A stretch of DNA of 64,000 bases from Clavelina lepadiformis (taxonomy: Eukaryota > Chordata > Ascidiacea > Aplousobranchia > Clavelinidae), in assembly GCF_947623445.1 (NCBI RefSeq), contig NC_135241.1, forward strand, positions 19,408,501 through 19,472,500, written 5' to 3'. Position numbers and translations under genes: made by a program. The notes below the pieces were generated by a model. That model did not search any database. It worked only from the letters and a program-made list of their open reading frames with translations, and had not been told where the DNA came from. This document shows positions 59,060 through 64,000 of the stretch, piece by piece (the first letter of the stretch is position 1; the number at the start of each line of letters is the position of its first letter).

Positions 59060-61081
59060 TCAGTGGTTGCCCATATGGCTTAAAACGTCTTCAGAACCTA
59101 GAATCGCTTCCTTACTTATTTCACCGCATTTGAGGTTTGCTGGGAGAGATTTATCTGCACAACAAGGTTCATTGATGTCAAACTTGGGCATATAATCTTT
59201 ATTATCACAGCGATGGTTATTAAATGAAAACAACAAATTTGCAAGACACAAATAAGACATATTAGTGTTGCTACCTATCAACTTCGGATAAGCCAAATCT
59301 AGTTCTTTCATAAATTGAACAAATTTCTCTTTATCCAGAGTCAATCGTGGGTTGAATTTTTTCTCTTCGGCAACAGTTGTTCGAGAAAAACCTTAATTGC
59401 AAATAATGTCATAAAAAGAAAACATGTTGCAGTGCTCAGCAACGGTTAAAAGTGCAAACAAAAGAATGTAAAAAGGAACCTTTATTTGAAATTGTTGATT
59501 TAATAATTAACCAAGTTGTTACAGCCATACCTCTATAATCGTGTCCTGGGTAAAGATAAAAATGATCAGGAAGTGTGAAAATCTTTCGCCAGACAGATTC
59601 ATAAAGTTTTCCTGAATCTCCTGTTAAAATACACACAATGAGACTTCAGGATATTTACTTTCCATTTGAAGCCATTGCATATAACTTATAACGTTGCATT
59701 CACATTTCTGTATAACAGAAAAACATTTGTTGTTGCACAAATGAAGCATAAACTTATTCAACTAGTTATCATTGGTGCACTAGTGATTATGCCTAAGGGC
59801 AATGCAATTTCATATGTTTGACACCAACAATATAAATCTTATGGTACCAGGTATTTTGAAATTGCATTACACGACAACAAATAAAAGTTTCTGGTAACCT
59901 TCTTGAAAATCGGTTCTACCACAAGCTCTGATAAGCAAGGCATCTCCTGTGAATGCCATTGCATGCTGAGGGAGGACGTATGTCATGCATCCACCAGTGT
60001 GTCCTGGAGTGGAGAGGCATTTTATGCACTACAAAGTATCAATTTAATCAAAACTTCATTTCAGTGAATCCACATATTGTTTTACAATGTGACGCTGCAA
60101 CAGTGGAACTGAACCTGGTTTCCAAACTTAAATTCAGCACCGTCTTCCAAATGAATATCGGCTTTTGCTCCTGAAGATTTTGATATCACCGACTTGAAGC
60201 GCGGTAGCAGTTCTTTTAACTTGCCTGTCCCAGTGACATGATCAGCATGAACATGGGTGTTCACTATAATACAAATAACCTTCATAACACTATTACCAGA
60301 TAACAAATTATTTAATATCACACACTGACTAACATCCATAAATAATATCCAATTCCATTTCTTCGGCCACTTTTACATCTCTGTCAACCTACATATAAAA
60401 CATGGAAAAGTTTTTAATAGGTTAAAATTGGAATACTACAACATCACAAAAAACTGTTCAGCCCTGATAATGTTTAACAAGTGAACTTCATAAGAAAATA
60501 AGAAGGGTTCTAAAAAAGGCTTCTGATATCAATGTTGTAACTTATGAGAAAACTTTTACCATTTCATATACAGGGTCAATAAGAATTGCTGCTCGAGTTT
60601 CTGGACATCCCAACAAATATGTATAAGTGTATGTTTCACCATCAAACATCTAAAACAAATGCTAGGCTTTATAACTTGGCTTACATTTATTGGTGTTCAT
60701 GATAATTCTGCTGACAGTAATCCTATCCTGTCTACAGACTGCAATCCAAATATACAAAAACAAAACAATGTCTACAAACATCAAAAAAATGTCACCTGAC
60801 GAAATATTACACTCTCATGTTCAGCAACTCGTTTGGCATCATCATGAACATGTCTTACATGGGTACACCTAACAAGAACAAATTTAAGTCACATGCAAAA
60901 AAAAATTCATGTTCCATTATGGTAAACTGACATGTGGACAAATGTTGTAACACCTTAAATCAAGTTGTCCATCAAGTGTTCTTTTGTTTGAATTAGTGCT
61001 CCCAATTGTTGACTGCAAGTTAGCTGCAACAGGGCGACGACAATACCTTATGCTATGCTTTAGAATTCCTAACATTTTCAT
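59060..61081 (-). CDS. ETHE1: Persulfide dioxygenase ETHE1, mitochondrial
   Basis: Eight exons: 60954-61081, 60796-60868, 60560-60649, 60334-60388, 60115-60263, 59899-60028, 59531-59620 and 59060-59391. They join in frame to about 348 residues (human 254). The enzyme oxidises glutathione persulfide to sulfite in mitochondrial hydrogen sulfide breakdown. It is a metallo-beta-lactamase fold protein. [13 protein letters not shown] carries the metal-binding HxHxDH, followed by [31 protein letters not shown] and LYPGHDYRG with the remaining ligands. The N-terminus ([15 protein letters not shown]) looks like a mitochondrial presequence. The last exon is much longer than in human after NPRLTL, and it may contain an unremoved intron that starts near GTAGCAAC at 59274. 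Start 61081 and start 61075 are both possible. Confidence 0.93.
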
Positions 61082-61789
61082 AATCTAATCAAAAGAAAAA
61101 CGTTTGAAGCTAAAACAAACTTTTACTGTACTTTCTAACTGTCTTCTATCAAAAGTATAACAAATTTTGTAATGACTAACAAGATGTTTTAAATGCTTTT
61201 GTTACCAAACAAACTGAAATGCTGCTGCATTAATAGAAACATGTCGTGAATGAAATTATAAAACTGGTTCTACAGTAATATCTGCATTATACATAGGATA
61301 CGGTAGCCTACTGAAGAGAGGGACAAGTCCAAAAACAAGTCGGCCTAAAATCAAAGAGTATAGTTGTCAGTAAATACACTGGAAAGGATTTGTACTTTTA
61401 CGTAGTGGTCTAGTAGTTATTGACATGAATAAGTAGAATAAAACACAAATTTATCAATTAATTCTGATGAAGATGGTGGTTGTTATTACGTCAAATAAAA
61501 AGAAGCAACAGGGACAACCCAGGTGTTAGGATTAAGCACTCCTATAAATAGAATGTTTCATGGGACAGACGAGTAAAGAATAATACTAATAGGTATAATT
61601 ATAGCATACTTAAGTGTATAACAGGAACATTTTGCGTTAAATTGGCCTAAACTAGCTTATCATAGATGTATTTGTATTGGTTAATATAGATGCTAACTTA
61701 CAGTAGGTTACAGTTCAGTCTTGTTCAGTTCATTTATATACCCTGTATTTACAAGTAGGTGAATCTATGCATAACTGTATGCATATCTG

Positions 61790-62110
61790 TTAAAACAGTA
61801 AGCAAAAAATCGAACGTACAGAAGGCACAGTCAGTTCAACAGTTTGGTTGTCTATTGCAGAATTGTCAAGTTGTCTGTCTCCGTCAACGTTCTGTTACAG
61901 CAAGAAGTGAAGAAAAAAGTCCATTGATTCTTAATCGCTCTGATGGCTTTACCGTAGATCTAGTTAAGTAATCAACCTCAAACATAAACAATAGGCAAGT
62001 CCGCATACCGACATATTACAACTTTCGGCAACAACCAGTGAGCGTCTACCATCACCTCTGCAGAGCTCGGTAGCTTTAATCACGTCCACACACCAATTTT
62101 CTCCAATCAG
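61790..62110 (-). CDS. Two orphan exons, 3' part of an unresolved gene
   Basis: Exon 62009-62110 (102 nt) has a good acceptor (TTTGTTTACAG) and donor (GTATGCGG) and reads LIGENWCVDVIKATELCRGD and onward with no stop. Exon 61790-61891 has a strong acceptor (CTTCTTGCTGTAACAG), continues in phase 0 as NVDGDRQLDNSAIDNQTVEL and reaches a stop. The spacing of the three cysteines vaguely recalls a TSP1 half-module, but I do not recognise the protein. Upstream exons would lie above 62110 but were not found; a hAT element occupies 62373-63342. Confidence 0.4.
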
Positions 62111-62372
62111 CTGTAAACAAAATCACGTGAACCTTTTTACGCATGGCTAAGCACAAGTTGTGAGTCGCTAAAAGTGATCGTTAGTTGGCCCAAAAGAGTC
62201 ATTTTAATACGCTATGGCTACTCTTGCCTCATGAGGTTGACGCACAGATGGTCGGATTTAATACTGATTTAAGATACATCCAAATTACGTAAGTCTAGCT
62301 GCTGGTGCCATGCTATGGGTTCTAAGCAGTAGTGCAGTATAGTCTTACCCCACATTACCGGTGGCCGTAGCC

Positions 62373-63342
62373 AGGGCCCGATCAGCCAACCGGGAGTTCG
62401 GGAAATTTCTGACCGATGCTGGGAATTGACCAAAACATTTTATCTTTTGAGACTGTGTTGCACTTTGTCAAATTTTTTCTTCTTTGTCCGGGAGCACATG
62501 TATGAAGGCTAGTATAGACCCAAAAGGTGGATTTAGCAAATGGATGAAAAGTGTGGTGTATGTGGTCTATACTCTATAGTACTCTATGAACTATAACAGA
62601 GGTTACAAAATAGTTCAATTGACTACCCGCTGTGATGAAGTATAAGGAAATGTCTGTTGTGGTTAGTTTGTTAAGCTGAAACGAAAACAATTCCTTGATC
62701 TTACAAGATTGTAAAAAGTATTTGCATGCATATAACTTTTACAAACTTAAGCTCAAACCAGAGCCCGACCAGAAAAGCCTGGCCGGGACTTTCATCTCTG
62801 GGTTGGACATAAACTATCCGTTTACAACTACGTAACGTGACGATTAAGAATGAACTTTGTTTACGTCGCCTATCAATGACATACAGTAACGTCTACCTAT
62901 TTTATTTACAGTTTTGCTTTTGCGTCACTTCTGAGACAGAATTATGACATAAATTCAAAATAAATTGTCTGTATCAGCACTTTCAACGGGAATTAGAAAA
63001 ATTGATGTACACAAACCGTCAATGGAGTGGAATAGGCTACCTATGCATCATGGCAAAAAATGAACTTTTATTAGAGTTAAGCTGCGAGAGAACTTAAAAG
63101 TTGATAAGTATTTAACAACATTTAAAAAACGTAAGTTTTTATATTCGAACTATATGATTTTCGTAGACGAATATATATTGAAGGTAATTTTGAAAACAAT
63201 GTATGAGCTATAACTAGCCAAATACACTCGGCTTTTTCTGAAATAGCTAGGTCAACTATTTCTTATTTATAAAACTTGTTTTGGGTTTGGGCCGTTCTAC
63301 TTTAAAAATCCCGAACTGTTTTAGTTTGCTAATCCGCCCCTG
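62373..63342. mobile_element. hAT element, about 970 bp
   Basis: The left end is CAGGGCCCGATCAGCCAAC. The right end, on the minus strand, is CAGGGGCGGATTAGCAAAC. The flanks are GCCGTAGC and GCCCTAGC, an 8-bp target duplication with one difference. The interior includes another CCAGAGCCCGACCAG / CTGGCCGGGAC pair near 62758-62788, perhaps a further insertion. No transposase frame survives. Confidence 0.75.
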
Positions 63343-63350
63343 GCCCTAGC

Positions 63351-64000
63351 CCGTAGGGATGCGCCAAATCTAAAAGGACGGATTTGTCAAAATACAAATA
63401 ATAGATTTTAATATTCGTACAAACCCTAATCTGCGAACATTGCTCACTGCACATAATCAAAGTTAAAATTAAATCCCACCTGCAAAAATGATCAAAACGA
63501 ACCCGTTTGGGTTTGGAGGGTTTCAGCATACATTTTTGCATTGGTATCTGAGATTCCCGTATACGATGTTTAGATGTTTTTCTTTTAAAGAACCTTTACG
63601 GAATTATTTCATGGAAAATGCTTGATGAAATGTAAGTGAAATATGAATAAATATGTTCAGCATGAGTCATTAACATTTCGAATAAAGCAAATTTTTATCG
63701 GTTAATAGCTGAAATTTATTATTCTAACTTACGCCAGTAAACTTAAATAATTTGTATTTTATTTCTTGATTATTTAATATATTTCTATTAGCTTGTTGAA
63801 ATTTTGTTTTTTGTCTGTTCATTATTGCGAAGTAGGACATTTGTTTCACAATGAAAACTTTAGCCTAGCCCTAAAAGAAACAGCAAAAGCCTCTTTCTAG
63901 AAAGCTGAGAAATTCTAACATCACTCCAAGTAAAATAAAAAAGCTTTCTCGTTGAAGACATGCACAGTATTTTGTTTCTACTGTGCTTGTTTTTTACGCA
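63351..64000. other. Right edge of the window, no gene recognised
   Basis: AT-rich sequence. A GGGATGCGCCAAATC motif at 63357 resembles the end of the hAT MITE at 21053-21475 and may be another, unbounded copy. Nothing else can be supported. Confidence 0.35.

Overview
The window reads as AT-rich nuclear DNA of an invertebrate chordate, most plausibly an ascidian tunicate (inference). The genes are split into many short exons with GT/AG introns, and the products are animal proteins: astacin/TSP1, SARDH, ETHE1, PUDP and CTHRC1. Short, fairly recent DNA transposons are scattered through introns and spacers. I see no prokaryotic operons, no CRISPR array and no recognisable retrovirus-like element.

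Layout. 97-7776 (-): a membrane-anchored astacin metalloprotease with an antistasin-like module, about nine thrombospondin type 1 repeats and a calcium-loop end. 9695-12064 (-): a multi-exon gene I do not recognise. 13162-14482: a three-copy tRNA-Ser-like array, broken by one hAT element that itself carries a second hAT element. 16548-32609 (-): three tandem RING-H2 membrane proteins with a MUL1-like layout, separated by a LINE remnant, SINE copies and a long foldback element. 34500-40600: few genes and many repeats. 40654-41340 (+): pseudouridine-5'-phosphatase. 42402-48680 and 49644-54780 (+): two tandem, complete-looking sarcosine dehydrogenase genes. 55715-58002 (+): a CTHRC1-like secreted collagen-repeat protein. 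59060-61081 (-): ETHE1 persulfide dioxygenase. 61790-64000: two orphan exons and a hAT element.

SARDH and ETHE1 are both mitochondrial (one-carbon and sulfide metabolism) and the RING proteins resemble a mitochondrial E3 ligase, but nothing in the sequence links them functionally. Exon models were built by hand from reading-frame continuity, GT/AG sites and family alignment from memory. Splice coordinates may be off by a few bases, most likely in the astacin gene and in 9695-12064.

The most interesting structures are: the RING paralogues with identical exon lengths and phases, one of which has lost two frame-neutral exons; patchy near-identity between the SARDH copies that runs into an intron; nested hAT insertions with exact 8-bp target duplications; and a tRNA array bounded by inverted short repeats.
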